Shown: positions 11,537-22,805 of the stretch, piece by piece | Layout of the letters: each line of letters opens with the position of its first letter | Numbering within the stretch: the first letter of the stretch is position 1 | From: Pelomyxa schiedti | Lineage: Eukaryota; Evosea; Pelobiontida; Pelomyxidae | DNA length: 64,000 bases | Assembly: GCA_020536535.1 (NCBI GenBank) | Contig: JAHLWZ010000804.1 | Span: 1 to 64,000 of the forward strand | Direction: 5' to 3' | The notes under the pieces: generated by a model | Database searches by the model: none | Seen by the model: the letters and a program-made list of their open reading frames with translations, nothing else | What the model was told of the DNA's origin: nothing | Made by a program: the position numbers and the translations under genes

Positions 11537-13328
11537 TCAAAACATTTGTGTTGTTACAAACAAGGCCGGTTCAGTGTCATCCCCTCCTCCGCTCCTTTGG
11601 AAAGAGACATGCTGCTTCCTTAGTTTAGAGAACGGCCGGTCTGTATTAGGATACAAGTAGCACACATTCCAGTTCCCTTGGGGTGCAATGGATCCTGATT
11701 TATGCACTTTGGTGGCTTGTAGGAACTGATATTCTCCGCCGAATTGAACGTAGCCTCCTTGTATCCGGCACACATTGGAGGGTGTAAAAGACTCCAGGCT
11801 CATCAGGCCACCACCGTGGGCTTTGGCGGTGCTGAATATCCAGCGCTTCATTGGCTCCTTATTCAAGTCCGCTTCAGTGACCATTCGGAATCCTGGATAT
11901 TTACCAGTTGACCTGCCAACGGCGATCACGAATTTCGGACTGCTGTGCACTTGCACGGGTACTGTTACGGCTGGTGCGGTGAGTGGATGAAGCTTGATGG
12001 ATATTTGGTGGTTTCCGGTGGCTTCAAAAGGTCCCACTTCAACAGACCACCCCTTCACATTTAGCGGTGGTGGAGATAAAGCATCAGGCTCTTCCTTGGG
12101 ATTTCGCTCAGTTTGGTGGTTATAGAGTAAATTGGAAGTACTTACCAAAAAGGATGCTTGCACTTGAGGTGCTAGTTTGGAATGAAATGACTCCATTACA
12201 GGTCTGCCGTTTCGGTCACAAAAACAGGGCTCCACGGTAATGACAGATTTTGCCCCGGGTCCAAGGTCACATTTTGTTGGGGTAACAGTGAATGAACTGT
12301 GGCTTAGGGAGATGCCAAACACAAACTCGCCCGATGTAGCTATTTGTTCTGCTGAGATTATTTGTGATGGGCAAAACACCACATCCAACGGAGGTACAGA
12401 AGGAAGTTGCAGTGAATGACATGGGGAGACTCGAGCTTCAAACACTTGTTTGTGTGATTGCAAGAACGAGAGCCCAGTGAGCGAGTCAAGCTGCTGCAGT
12501 GCCAATCGTGCTTGGGAGGTATGCTCACCCGACACTTCAAGTGAGGCAAGGAGCTCATTAAATGTGGCATCTAGCACGAGTCACTGGTAGCTATTTATAA
12601 TGTAATTACCTTGGTCTTTATACAATCTATCAGCTTCCGAAATAAGTTTAGCTTGCCTGCATTCAAGTGCCTCTCTAAGAGTGTCAAAGTGCTCACGTAT
12701 CGCACCCTTGACAGTCTCATATGCCTGGAATGCATTCAACCTATTAGAGAGAGCAGGAAAACATGGGAAACGCAACGCAAACTTCCCTCCCTATGTTTCA
12801 GTGCAAAACGCGCACCAATTTTGATGCTCCCTGCGCAGAAATAATCTCTGCCTTCCTGTACCCGATTGACCCGCCCAACTTGCTCACGAACGCGAGCTCG
12901 TCGGCGACGGCGGCGCGCCTGAGCGCCTCCGCCTCCTCGATTGTGACGCAGGCGTGGGGGACCCCCGTGGAGGGGTCGCGGTGCGGCCCGAGGAGGAGGC
13001 AGCGGGCGCACACCAGCTCCGAGTCTTGAGAGCAGAACATGTCCAGGTCGCACTGCTTGTGCAGCCCGCAGCGGGCGGCCGGCCTCGCCTCGGCGGCGCG
13101 GGCTTCGCAAGCAGTGGTGCCTGGCCCCGCTGGTGCTGCCGCTGGCGTTGGCGTGCCGCCGCGGAGAGGGACGGGGAGCGGGGAGGGGGCGTGGGACCTC
13201 AGAGCCCTGTTGGCGTGGAGTTGCTTGGAGCACGAGTCACACAGCGGCCCACAGTGCTCGCACTCCACCGTCGCCGTCGATCCCTCGCACGACCCACATT
13301 TCACCACTCCCTCGTCGGCCCGTATCAT
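11537..13328 (-). CDS. B-box zinc-finger protein with coiled coil (TRIM-like, no RING)
   Basis: The N-terminus has two B-box type zinc fingers: CGSCEGSTATVECEHC with CDSCSKQLH, then CGLHKQCDLDMFCSQDSELVC with CARCLLLGPH. A helical coiled-coil exon follows (AIREHFDTLREALECRQ), then a C-terminal domain of about 330 residues that I do not recognise. No RING finger precedes the B-boxes, so ubiquitin ligase activity is not supported. The frame stays open to an ATG at 13376, but the ATG at 13328 begins right before the zinc finger. The extra 16 residues look like the pyrimidine-rich leader seen before other genes here. Exon 1 is strikingly GC-rich and later exons are not. At least two introns lie around 12580-12830. 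Confidence 0.75.
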
Positions 13329-13452
13329 CGTTTTGAGAACAACAATTTCGGAAAAGGAGAAAAATAACGCTGTCATCAAACAACAACCCGCTCACTCTGC
13401 GTCACTAGTTAGTATCTGTGCGTTACCTCTCGTTTTTGACCTCCCCATAGGT

Positions 13453-13671
13453 ATGGCAGGAGACCCAATTTGGCTGGAGGCTCTGTACGCCATCCTCTGG
13501 GCCATTGGAGGTGCAGTGGTGGTATTCTCATTTTTTGGCTGGCGTGCTGGTACTGCATACGTAGTTGGCATGTCGTTACTTGGTGGACTGTGCTGTGTTG
13601 TGTTCCTGCATCTGCAATACAGAGATCGTATCTGGATGCAAAGGCTGGAAGAAGCACATGGAGTAAATTAG
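13453..13671 (+). CDS. Small membrane protein, two transmembrane segments
   Basis: A 72-residue frame starting MAGDPIWLEALYAILWAIG. Two hydrophobic stretches are visible at about residues 8-30 and 36-54. A charged C-terminal tail follows (QYRDRIWMQRLEEAHGVN). There are no introns. I do not recognise the family; the length suggests a small subunit of an organelle membrane complex. The ATG has a good A/G context, and the frame is clearly hydrophobic-coding rather than a shadow. It diverges from the B-box gene, with about 125 bp between starts. Confidence 0.6.
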   Translation: MAGDPIWLEALYAILWAIGGAVVVFSFFGWRAGTAYVVGMSLLGGLCCVVFLHLQYRDRIWMQRLEEAHGVN

Positions 13672-15045
13672 GGCGGGCGCCCTATCATTTACTGTGTAAA
13701 ACGCCCGTCCCAGGTATCCACTCCTACCGACACCACACTACCTTAGGATTATCCCTCCCAGTAATGAAGTTTAAGAGAGAACCTCTACTCCATAGTATTT
13801 CTACAATGCTACATCATCACTACTTTGCAACAGAGTTGCAAATGACCATGAAACGTGCCGTGCCGACTTGCATGCGAAATGGAGGCACCCCACATCCATA
13901 GATAAGAGGAAGAAATGTACACTCGCTCATCTGCTATTGAGTTTAAAAAATCAAAATCTTTAATGTCTTCTGAAGGTCCATTTTTGACCTCGCGGCACTG
14001 CCAGGTCGTCACCACGTTGAATTAGATGTCATCCGGGAAATGCTACTCTGGGAAGACATCTTGGCGCGAAAAAGGTAAATATCCAAAAAATTACACAGAT
14101 CTTTAATAAAAAAGCCCGGAAGTGTCCTCGGTGACTGGCGGTTACGTTGTTCCGCATAAGACGTTTCTCTACTGGATCTGTGGGTACATCCAAGTGATTA
14201 CACCTGGTGTGGGACTAATATATTTCACTACAGAACAAAGCCAAGACCGGACCAAAGGCAGCAGAAAGAAAGAGACTACAACTAAATTGCAGCAGTAGTG
14301 CCTTGGATTTTGAGTCCATTGCCATTGGGGTTGTTGCCGATTGTATTGGACACGATTCTCTACTGAATTCATCATTCTCGTGATCTCAGGAGGTTCATAC
14401 TCTCTTTTACTACTCCAAGCTAATATTCGCTACAGAATCAAGATTTTGAGTGGAGATTGTTGGATCGGGTTGGACTGGATTTGATTGGGGGATTGGGGGG
14501 GGGGGTGGGCCGGGGAAGCTCGTACGTTGGAGTTGGACTGGCATTGCCAGAGCCCTGCCTCTCAGCCATTTGCCAAGCCTCTCGTGGGAGAGGGCTGGTG
14601 GTGGTCGTTGAGGTTTGGTTTTGGAGGGTTTCACACCTCAGGGAGAGATCTCCCTGTACTTTGGAGTCCTGCTGTGGCGTCCTTCGGGGCCTACAGGGCT
14701 GCCCCAGCCAGCACTCCACCTGTGTGGAGGCAGAAGTAACCAGATGCACTTTGTGGTTTTGTGGTAAAGTGTTACAGTGGACTTATCCGCCCACTGGACG
14801 ATCGTTGCCAAACAAGAGCGGGAGAGAACTATGAGTGAAGAACCGGAGGGTTGGAGGGAGGGCAGAGCTTTGGTTTCGAGAAATAATCAGGAATGGCCTA
14901 ATAAAAGAACTCAAAACCGACAGAAAATAAAAAACGAATAAAAGGACAAAGCACGAAAATCTTTGGAAAATTGGTTTTTCTTGCTGATAAAAAAAAAAGA
15001 AACCAACACCGCTACAGGCGACAGTGACAAAACAAAAAAAAAACT
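13672..15045 (+). other. Poorly resolved stretch with possible short spliced gene
   Basis: No long frame dominates. A short plus-strand gene can be sketched. An ATG at 13915 begins MYTRSSAIEFKKSKS. A 29-nt GT-AG intron (about 13977-14005) then leads into HHVELDVIREMLLWEDILA, followed by a good donor (GTAAAT, about 14075). LLWEDI loosely recalls the start of a reticulon domain, but I could not find a consistent continuation; exons with hydrophobic runs follow at 14140-14260. The 14450-14740 part is G-rich, with Pro-rich readings on the opposite strand, and gives no family match. Treat any gene here as unproven. Confidence 0.2.
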
Positions 15046-16105
15046 ATGTCGACAGCAACACCCGATACTGCCGCAGCAGCACCAGCCACTCCCGGAACAC
15101 CAAAACAAAACCTTTTCCAATGCCCCAAGTGGGTCACACTCGTGCAACCAACTGACGACCCACTGTCTTTGTTCCCACTTGGTTCCTACAAGGTTTGTTG
15201 CTTTTATTTTTTTATTATTATTATTGAATCCCCCTTTGCTGTCGTTCTTTGCTTCTCGCCTCGTAGTTATCACCCGCTCAAGTTCTAGCCTTAGTAGTAG
15301 TTAGATGTTAACTATCACATTAAGCAGTAACTACACAACTCAACTGGTAGTGATGCCTTTACATGACTGATTTTAACAGGGACTAGTTGACGACCAGATT
15401 GACACATGGGAGGTGACATTCAAGGCACGTGACCAGGCCTGGGGACCGTGCAAGAGCAGGGTCGTGCTCCGCATCATGACAACCACGCCCTCAGGAGTCA
15501 TCAACACCGACGCCGACCTGGGCGCGGTGACCCACGAGTGGACCGACTTCCGGTGGGTGTGGGACGCCTCCAAGCTCAAGATCAACCCGGGCGACAAGTT
15601 CGAGTTCATGGGAGTCGTCGGCGGCGGCGGCGGCATGTGCCTGATCGTCAGCGAGTTCAACAGCGTCCTGACCTACGCCGCGACCGGCCGCCGCGTCGAG
15701 ATCGTCGAGGGCCCCACGTCGGTCCACTTCACCACGAGCTCCGACGACGCGATCCCCCTGTGGTCCTACAAGTACAACTGCGAGGCCAACTCGGTGCCCC
15801 GCGTCAAGGCCACGTGGCGCGCAAAGGACCAGGGCTGGGGCAACCTCAAGGGCAAGCTCTACCTGCACGTGACCGAGGCCGGCGTCGCGCGCAACGTCGA
15901 CATGCACCCTGACACCGTCCCCCACGAGTGGACCGACATGACGTTCACGACCCCGGCCGACTTCAGGGTCGCGCCAAACGGCTCCGTGGAGTTCTACTGC
16001 TCTGTTGGTGGAGGAGGCGGCCACGAGCTCTTTGTTGAGAACTTCAGGGCTGAGATCACTGTCCAGGCTCCCCAGGGCCCAGAGATGGCTGCTAGCTCCC
16101 ATTAG
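15046..16105 (+). CDS. Two-repeat beta-rich protein (DQGWG domain), function unknown
   Basis: Two exons. Exon 1 encodes an Ala/Pro/Thr-rich leader plus KWVTLVQPTDDPLSLFPLG. An intron of about 187 nt (15193-15379) follows. The long GC-rich exon holds two copies of a domain of about 100 residues. Each copy has FKARDQAWG or WRAKDQGWG with K, then HEWTDF/HEWTDM, then VGGGGG, then a VSEF/VENF strand. The order of these landmarks is the same in both copies, so this is an internal duplication. The W/GWGN..G pattern recalls carbohydrate- or ligand-binding beta sandwiches, but I cannot name the family. No signal peptide or membrane segment is seen, so the protein is probably cytosolic. Confidence 0.75.
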
Positions 16106-16233
16106 AAACAAAAAACCTAAAAAACCCAAATAAAAATAGAAGAGAAAGACCCTTTTGTTGTTTTGAAAAAATTGCATTTCTTTCTTCTGTTTTTGCCTTA
16201 TTTTTAATTCTATTTTTGAATAGTTCTACCTTG

Positions 16234-18188
16234 TTACAGGATACCCACCAGAGCAACACTACAAACACACAAGGCACTCACGAGGATCCCAGCGGCTCGT
16301 GTGCGTGCCGATACTGAAGACGATGATGACTCTTCTATCACCACATCAATGACCTGGAACGAGTCCGGGTCAGTGTACTGTGTCACGTCGCCCTGGTACA
16401 GGTCGCTAGAAGTGTCGTCAACAAGAGTCTCCATTGTCTGAATAAGGATATTTGCAGCTTCCTCAGTGGTGTAGTCCTCCATCTCCGGCACCTCCACAGT
16501 GTATGTGACATCAGTAGTGTCTATTCCGCCCTCGGTATCTATGACCACGGTGATGATTGTGATGCTCTCGGGTGGAACGTCCAAGCTGGCTGCAATGTCT
16601 GCAATAAAGAGATCATTGAAATCACTGGTCATCTCGTCAGCTGCGTGGAGAGAGTGGGAGGTGTGTTAACGTGAAGGGGAGGAAAGGGATGGGTGGTCTA
16701 CTTGGCACGAGAAGAGTCAGCCCCATTTCGACATAAGACTTCTCTGGGAAGTTTCCAGATGACTCGTAGGATTCTGATTCTGACTCTGATTCCGATTCCG
16801 AGACTGAACTAGATACTGAGCGAGACAGCGAAGTTGAAGTGGACCGAGACAATGAGTCTGAGTGAGATAGGGACCGGGAAGTGGAGCGCGAAATGGAGCT
16901 AGACAATGAGGCCGAGTCCGAGAGTGAATGTGAAGAAGATAACGAGACGGATGTTGATACCGACTCAGAGTTTGAGAGTGAGTTAGATGTAGAGTGCGAA
17001 ACAGACGTTGATGAGGAGTCTGAACTTGAGAGTGATTTAGATGACGATAGAGAGTCAGAACTTGACAGCGATTTAGATGTGGATGTGGAGAGTGAGCTTG
17101 AGTGTGAAGAGGATAATGAGTTAGAACTAGAGTCGGACTGTGATGAGGATACTGATGAAGAAGCGGAGGTGGAACTGGACTCCGAGCTTGAGATTGATGA
17201 AGAAATGGAAATAGAACTAGATTCTGAGCTTGAGATTGATGATGAAATCGAAGTAGAACTGGACTCCGAGCTTGAGATTGAGATCGACGAAGAAGTCGAG
17301 GTAGAACTGGAGCTAGAGAGTAACCCAACAGGAATTGCCAAGCACTTTCCACTCACAGCACTGTCAAGGCTAGAAAGTGTTCCAGAGGATATGAGAACAA
17401 ATTGAACGTTCGAACCTACTGTAAAGAATCTGAACTGGTCAAAAATCTGAAGAAAGAAAAAAAGAACTTACAAAGCGTCGGGGTTCATTGGGTCTCCAGC
17501 CATGCCAGACACTGTTCCAAGAGCTAGTCCAGACCACAACGTGGAGACTGTGCATGACGGCACAGTAATTTTGACAATTGTTTTTGATGTTTCTATCCAC
17601 CCATAAAACTCTCCTGCAATGTAGCTGGCAGCTATTTTGTCAATGACTTGGGTAGTTGAGCACACAACAGTCGGGGCAGCAGTGGAAGTATCGAGTGTGA
17701 ACATGGTTTTAGTTTCCAGAGAATACATGTACAACTTGGAGGCCATCCAGCTCCAAGCAATGGAAGCCAGTTCGGTGGTAGCTACAGTTGTGGATCCAAT
17801 GTCGGTGTCCACACAAGTTCCCAGAGTATACTTATGCAAGTGATATCTGAGTCCAAAAACTGTCAAATGGGGGGGAGACAGGGAAAAAAAAAAGAAACAT
17901 TGGCTCTTACAGCGAGTCGCCTCCGTGTGGATTCACAGCATACACCCCAGATGAACCAGGGGCCGAAGTGCACGAATCTGGTACCGTAACAGACACCTCC
18001 GAGCACGCCGTCGTCCACGTGGTGCCCTGGTCGATGGGGAAAGTAACCAGATCTGGGTTCGTGGTGACAACGACTGCGGACGACGAGTACAACGACCCCA
18101 TTGCAGTCCCTGACAGCAGCACCACAGCCACAACTACTACACAAACAACCGCCGCTCGTACGTGTACAACAGCATCTCGTGCTTGCAT
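16234..18188 (-). CDS. Ser-rich secreted or surface protein with SEA-like domain
   Basis: Four exons. Exon 1 encodes a signal peptide or anchor (AAVVCVVVVAVVLLSGTA). Exon 2 (about 17468-17856) is beta-rich, with short strands like a propeller (SIAWSWMASKLYMYSLETKT). Exon 3 begins at about 17429, after an intron whose frame requires the acceptor at the second of several AGs. It carries about 150 residues of almost pure Ser with Glu, Thr, Leu and Asp. Exon 4 has a SEA-like module (DLFIADIAASLDVPPESI) and ends in a hydrophobic tail (AAGILVSALCVCSVALVGIL) fitting a GPI signal or membrane anchor. The stretch probably forms a glycosylated stalk at the cell surface. Family assignments are tentative; the architecture is clear. 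Confidence 0.7.
16780..17320 (-). repeat. Ser-codon microrepeat tract
   Basis: The coding strand is a run of TCN/AGY serine codons broken by Glu, Thr, Leu and Ile codons, forming the stalk of the Ser-rich protein. The opposite strand reads as a long Glu/Asp-rich frame (16881-17405), which is only the antisense of the serine codons. Tracts like this change length easily by slippage. Confidence 0.75.
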
Positions 18189-18420
18189 TTTTATTCTTTT
18201 GTTTGTGTGTGGTTGCGTTTCTTCTGGGGTTTTCAAAGCTGCACACAAGAAAAACGGCAAAACGTCCTGTTGGGTCGCTGGACAAATTTGGAAAGTGACG
18301 ATAGCGGAATGAACCTTTCGGTTTGTTTTTAAGGGGTTTTCTTCTTTTACAACAGAATAAAATGAACAAAACTTCAATAGGCAAGGAGTCAAGACAATAA
18401 TAATTGATTCTTGTAAGTGT

Positions 18421-19467
18421 TTAGAGGTCGTCTTCTGCGCTCGGGTGTTTTCCGGGGCCCTCCCTCTTCTTATCTTGTGATTCGGTCCTGTTACAAGGAA
18501 TGAGTGGGTAACTTCAGTACAATCAGTTTACCAAGTCTTGGCAATCATTCTTTTCATTTCATCATCACCGTCGTCGTACAAGCTGTTCGACTGTTAAGAA
18601 GGGATAAGAGAAATTATGAAGTCGTACTTCTTCATCATTTCCATCAAGCCCTTTGAGGGATCCTTGTCTTCCATCTTTGGGACCTTTGGCTGTGACTTGT
18701 TAGTTTTCTCTTGGAGGAAATTGTTCACAGCACACCTTCCTCTCCTCCTTCCATTCAAGTGATGACCAGAAAGCTTGCTCTTGCATGCGCATTTTCACAA
18801 CGAGACGGCTAGAGGTAACACTGAACGTGGAAGACGTGGGATTGATTGGTTTGTTCAGCTTGCGAATAGATAGTCTCAGATTTTCCCCGCGGAACTCCAT
18901 GATAGTCACGCACATAGAACTTGTCTCAAACTGTACGCCGATTTTGTCTCTCGGGTGGGCTCCAATCCCAGGCAGAGGTATGTAAATCCTACAGTTGTTC
19001 GTTAGTTGTTTGAAGTTAGAAGCAATATAACACAAAGTCACGCCACAACAAAACAGGTCAAAATAAATAAATCAATCAATAAATAAATAAAGCCCTGTAT
19101 CACAATTTGCCGGCCACATTTTCACTCACGTTACAACACCAGAAGACTGGTCCCAAGCGAAATTCGATATTGCCTTATACATCACCTCGTGCGTTGCGGG
19201 CTTCACAGCGAGCAACACCGGGGCCGGAACAGCGGCAGCAGAGGCGGTCGACGTCGTCGCAGCGGGAGGAGTCACTGTAGATGCCGTAGGCGCCGCAGTT
19301 GCATCTACTGCGGCGGGCGTAGTAGATTCAGTTGCCGGTGTTGCGGGCGCGTCGGCCTTGGGAACGAGTGCCGAAAGTCGGTCGATCTCGGCATTGATGA
19401 ACTGAACGACGTGGGGGCGTGTGGCCTGCGACACAAGACTACGTAGTTCCGCAATGTCCTGCTCCAT
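18421..19467 (-). CDS. CACYBP: Calcyclin-binding protein / Siah-interacting protein (CS domain)
   Basis: Starts at the ATG of MEQDIAELRSLVSQATRP, a helical N-terminal hairpin as in CacyBP. An Ala/Thr/Pro linker and the CS (p23-like) domain follow: NFAWDQSSG, RIYIPLPGIG, MCVTIMEFRGENLRL, LNKPINP. The SGS-type C-terminus has DPSKGLMEMMKK and SLYDDGDDEMKRMIAK. An intron in the last codons joins W to TESQDKKREGPGK, with the stop at 18421. In animals CacyBP links Siah/Skp1 ubiquitin ligases to targets and binds S100 and Hsp90-type partners. The conserved DDGDDEMKR segment makes the call firm. Five or so exons; introns are about 40-110 nt. Confidence 0.9.
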
Positions 19468-19655
19468 TCGATGGATGATCTTGGTATTAAATAGTAGATT
19501 ATGTTGTAATTTTTTTTTTCCTTTGTTCTCTTCATCACGATGCACAAAAAAAGAAGGAAAAAATAAGGCAAGCTATTCGGGAGACAAGTCGCCTAGAAGT
19601 GGGGGAATTTTTGCCCAAGTTTCCGGCACCAAGTTGTTGCTGTTGCAGACAGAGA

Positions 19656-20595
19656 ATGGGGTTGTTGTCGTTAATACGCAAGTTGCAAAGGCAGGAGAAG
19701 AACATACGACTACTTGTTTTGTGTGAAAGCTTCTTGGCTGTTATTTTGTTGATAACACCAACCAACACAGAGGTTTGGACAATGCTGGAAAAACCACTGT
19801 GATGAGGAGAGTTAGTGGTGAGGACATACTGCAAGTACAACCTACAAAAGGATTTAACATTGATTCGGTTACTTATAAGGAGTAAGGATGAAACTCTTTC
19901 TTACTTTTGAATTACATTCGGGGCAACTTACCACCTAATTGTAGGTTCACACTACATTTTTTTGATATTGGAGGGCAAGCGTCCCTTAGACCCTTCTGGA
20001 GAAATTAGTTTGTAATCTCCTCCCTTTACTTTCGTATAACCCTCTTTTTCTTTTACTTCCAGTGTGAGCTCCACTTAATCTATGATTACTTCTTTGTCTG
20101 ATCTTTTTTGTGTGAACCATAAGTTCGAGAAGAATGACGGTGTGATTTGGGTTGTGGACGCAGCAGATGATTGTAGACTTCAACAAACTGAAACAGAACT
20201 ACGTGAGCCTCTACCTTCTTCTTACACCTTACTCACCTTGCCAAAAAAAAAAAAAAAAACAGTATCATTGTTGATTACAGAAAAACTTGCCGGAGCATCA
20301 CTACTTGTATTCATTAACAAAATCGGTTTGTACCCCACCCACTACCTTTGCTCCACAAACCCACTGACCAAATTCCACTAACCACATTTTACATCACACA
20401 GACTTGCTCCCAGCTGACCAGCAGAACCAGTGCCCAGCACTCCGGCACATGCAGGAGGTTGTTGCCCGTGCTTCGGCTGATGGAACCAGACACTGCAGGA
20501 TACAGCTGTGCAGTGCTGTCACAGGCTCAGGCCTATTGGATGGCCTCGACTGGTTGGTGTCTGACATTGCCTCCCGTATTTTCTTGGACTTGTGA
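19656..20595 (+). CDS. ARL2: ARL2 small GTPase
   Basis: Begins [22 protein letters not shown], the ARL2 N-terminus. GTPase motifs in order are GLDNAGKTT (G1), PTKGFNI (G2), DIGGQ with SLRPFWRN (G3), [16 protein letters not shown] (G4) and CSAVTG (G5), ending [14 protein letters not shown]2 works with cofactors in tubulin folding and in release of lipidated cargo. Seven exons fit if a one-nucleotide exon at 20063 is accepted: the frame from NY to FEKNDG needs exactly one base between introns 20008-20062 and 20064-20123. Relative to other ARL2 proteins a few residues are missing before [10 protein letters not shown]. It converges on the acyltransferase gene. Confidence 0.92.
20063..20063 (+). 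other. Candidate 1-nt exon in ARL2
   Basis: The base T at 20063 lies between a strong acceptor (TTTTACTTCCAG) and a strong donor (GTGAGC). Upstream the exon ends AAT TA; downstream the next exon starts TTC GAG. Adding this T gives Tyr then Phe, the residues normally found at this point in ARL2 (WRNYFE). No single GT-AG intron across 20008-20123 that I could find keeps the frame. Confidence 0.6.
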
Positions 20596-20691
20596 TTGTG
20601 GTGTGGGTTACATAGTGGAATCCAACTAACAAAAACAAAGGAAGAAAAGGATTTGTTTGGCTTTTAACAAAACAAGTGTTCCCTTTTCCCT

Positions 20692-22400
20692 CTAGTCTCT
20701 TTTTTTGTTGTTATTGCGTGCCAACAACATTAGTACGCCTCCAAATAAGGCAGTGCCGGTTGCTATGCAAATACAAGGAAATTGTAGAGTCCAAAACATG
20801 GATTCCCCACCATAGGCCTCTCTGGCATACATTACAACTTGAAGGGGAATGCCAAGCACAATGCCTTGCCAGAAAACCTTATTTCCAATGGTAAATTACA
20901 TCTCCGGGATGGAAAAGACAACACACAAAGTTTCCTAGCTTGGTGTCTCTAAGTCCTTCACCAAAAATATAGAGTGGCATTTGCAACATCATAAGCTATT
21001 GTACATTAAAAAGGATGTGAGTGTTGACAGTACATACAGTGAGAAAGTACAGTCTCACTATTCTGAAAGTGACGATGAAAAACAGTTCGTGTGCAATAGC
21101 AGATACGAAGAAAGTACACAGCCCTGCTGTGATTTTGGAGGTGGACCAGTTCTTTTGAATCTTAGAAGAGCATTAGATAGAAAAATTTCGCAGAAAGGAG
21201 GAAACCTCGATGTAAACATATTTCATGAGCCACTCGTGCACAGGCCTGTTCCACTTGCGATTGTACTCAGAAACTGTAGTACTATTCCACCAGTCGAGGT
21301 AGAACTGCCGTGGTTGAAATCTAGATATTTCAGCAAAGCCTGTCAATATAATTAGAAAAATTGTTTTAGGAATGCAACCAAACCAGATAATATAGTGTCG
21401 AACACCAGAAACCATATTAATAAATATCCAATAAGGAACGGAAGAAGCAACTTGATTACACTTTCCACTGCAGGTGTAGCCGTTGCCTGCTCAAGAACAG
21501 GGGCAATGACCTCTGTACATAGGAAATACAGTACCTTTGTGAATCTTATGTGAAAGAGACTAAACTGAAAGAGGGGCAAACTGTCATGGCTCCGATGCAC
21601 AGGAATATTTGCTGGATAAAATACCGCCAATCAATGCGATCAGTTCTCGGGTAAGATGGTTGGTAGATGAGGGTTGGAAAAAGCAAGAATTCAAAGTACT
21701 GCCAGAAAGTGGGAGGTGATGGAGTCGGAACAGTATGTCTGTGATAGTGCACAAAGGAGTGCATTTTGAGAGAAAGCACTAACATTTCCACGAAACCAGC
21801 AGTACGAGGAGTGAGTGCCAGATGCCAGGATAGGCATATGTACACCGTGCTGTGAGAGGTTTGTCATTCAACAACACAATGAAAGCAAAGGGCTACCTCC
21901 CAAACAGAAGCCCCAAATGGCAGTAGTGGATTAATCCTGACCAAAACTTGGGTAATTGGTGAATGTGAAAAACTGCTATCAAAGCCCATGCAGTAAATGA
22001 CAATAAAACCTCCACTAACAAAAACCAGCACACCTATCAAAGGATTAGTCTTGTTATATGACATTCTTCAAACAAGAGCTGAAACACTCACCAGAATAAG
22101 AAAATCAACAGACAAAAAGCCTGACACGAGAAGTCTCGTGTCAATCAATCTGCTCCCAGCAAAGTAATTGAGACTGAGAGTAGTGATCACGTAGTCTAGC
22201 CCCGCCACGAAAAGCAGAGTCCTCACACCGTCGACATTATTCTTCGGCTTCTTCCCGTCAGATCTACCACTATCATTCCCACTCGTAGGTGTTGCATTTA
22301 CGATCGTGCGGCTAGACTGCTTTTTTGTCTGTTTCTTTTTTTTTTTTGCAAGAGTGAGCTTTGTTGTTCGACAATGGCAATTGGCTCCTTTCCACACCAT
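20692..22400 (-). CDS. DGAT1/ACAT-type MBOAT acyltransferase
   Basis: Multi-pass ER enzyme that joins acyl-CoA to diacylglycerol or sterol. Seven or more exons. Visible family marks are [16 protein letters not shown], the signature [19 protein letters not shown] followed by PVHEWL, and SAIAHEL with the catalytic His. The C-terminal membrane segments follow ([16 protein letters not shown]). The N-terminus is a Lys-rich cytosolic segment and then hydrophobic segments ([20 protein letters not shown]). DGAT and ACAT cannot be separated safely from these exons, although FYLDWWN is shared by both. The start at 22400 is the first in-frame ATG and is uncertain. Introns are about 45-60 nt. It is divergent to the eEF1A-like gene. 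Confidence 0.85.
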
Positions 22401-22805
22401 TCAGACTGGGCTATATGTACACGTTAAGGGTAAAACAACAACACAGCGTGGGTTATTTATTTGTTTTTTTTTTCGCCTTCGATCTTTTAATTATGCATGT
22501 GAGGCTAAATTTACTGTAAGGTAGGTTATCCTATGTACCTTTCCTGCGTTGACTTTCCTTTTGTCGGAGTGTGTGAGAAGATCTTTCTTTCGAGATGGCA
22601 GATTTTCGTTGATTTTCTTCCCCGGTCTGGCACTACACAAACCACAGGCCGCACCAATCACAAGTGCCTACCAACAAACAGTCACCCTATCACCAGCCCA
22701 ACAACAAACCAACTTTCTTGTTGTTGCCCCCCAACCACTCTGCGAATTCCCCATCATTTCACAAGTCGCAGATGAGAACGCCCTTTTTCCAAGTCGGACA
22801 AAGCC
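22401..22805. promoter_or_regulatory. Divergent intergenic region (acyltransferase / eEF1A-like)
   Basis: About 400 bp between two divergent starts. It holds T-runs, C/A-rich stretches just before the eEF1A-like ATG and several short uninformative frames. It probably contains both core promoters and leaders. I see no RNA gene or named promoter element. Confidence 0.4.

Noticed and set aside
12736-13233. Arg/Pro/His-rich frames around the B-box exon on both strands
   Set aside because: They arise from the very GC-rich exon; the zinc-finger frame on the minus strand has conserved Cys/His spacing and explains the DNA.
16881-17405. Long Glu/Asp-rich plus-strand frame
   Set aside because: It is the exact antisense of the serine codon tract of the minus-strand surface protein, with no start context or family match.
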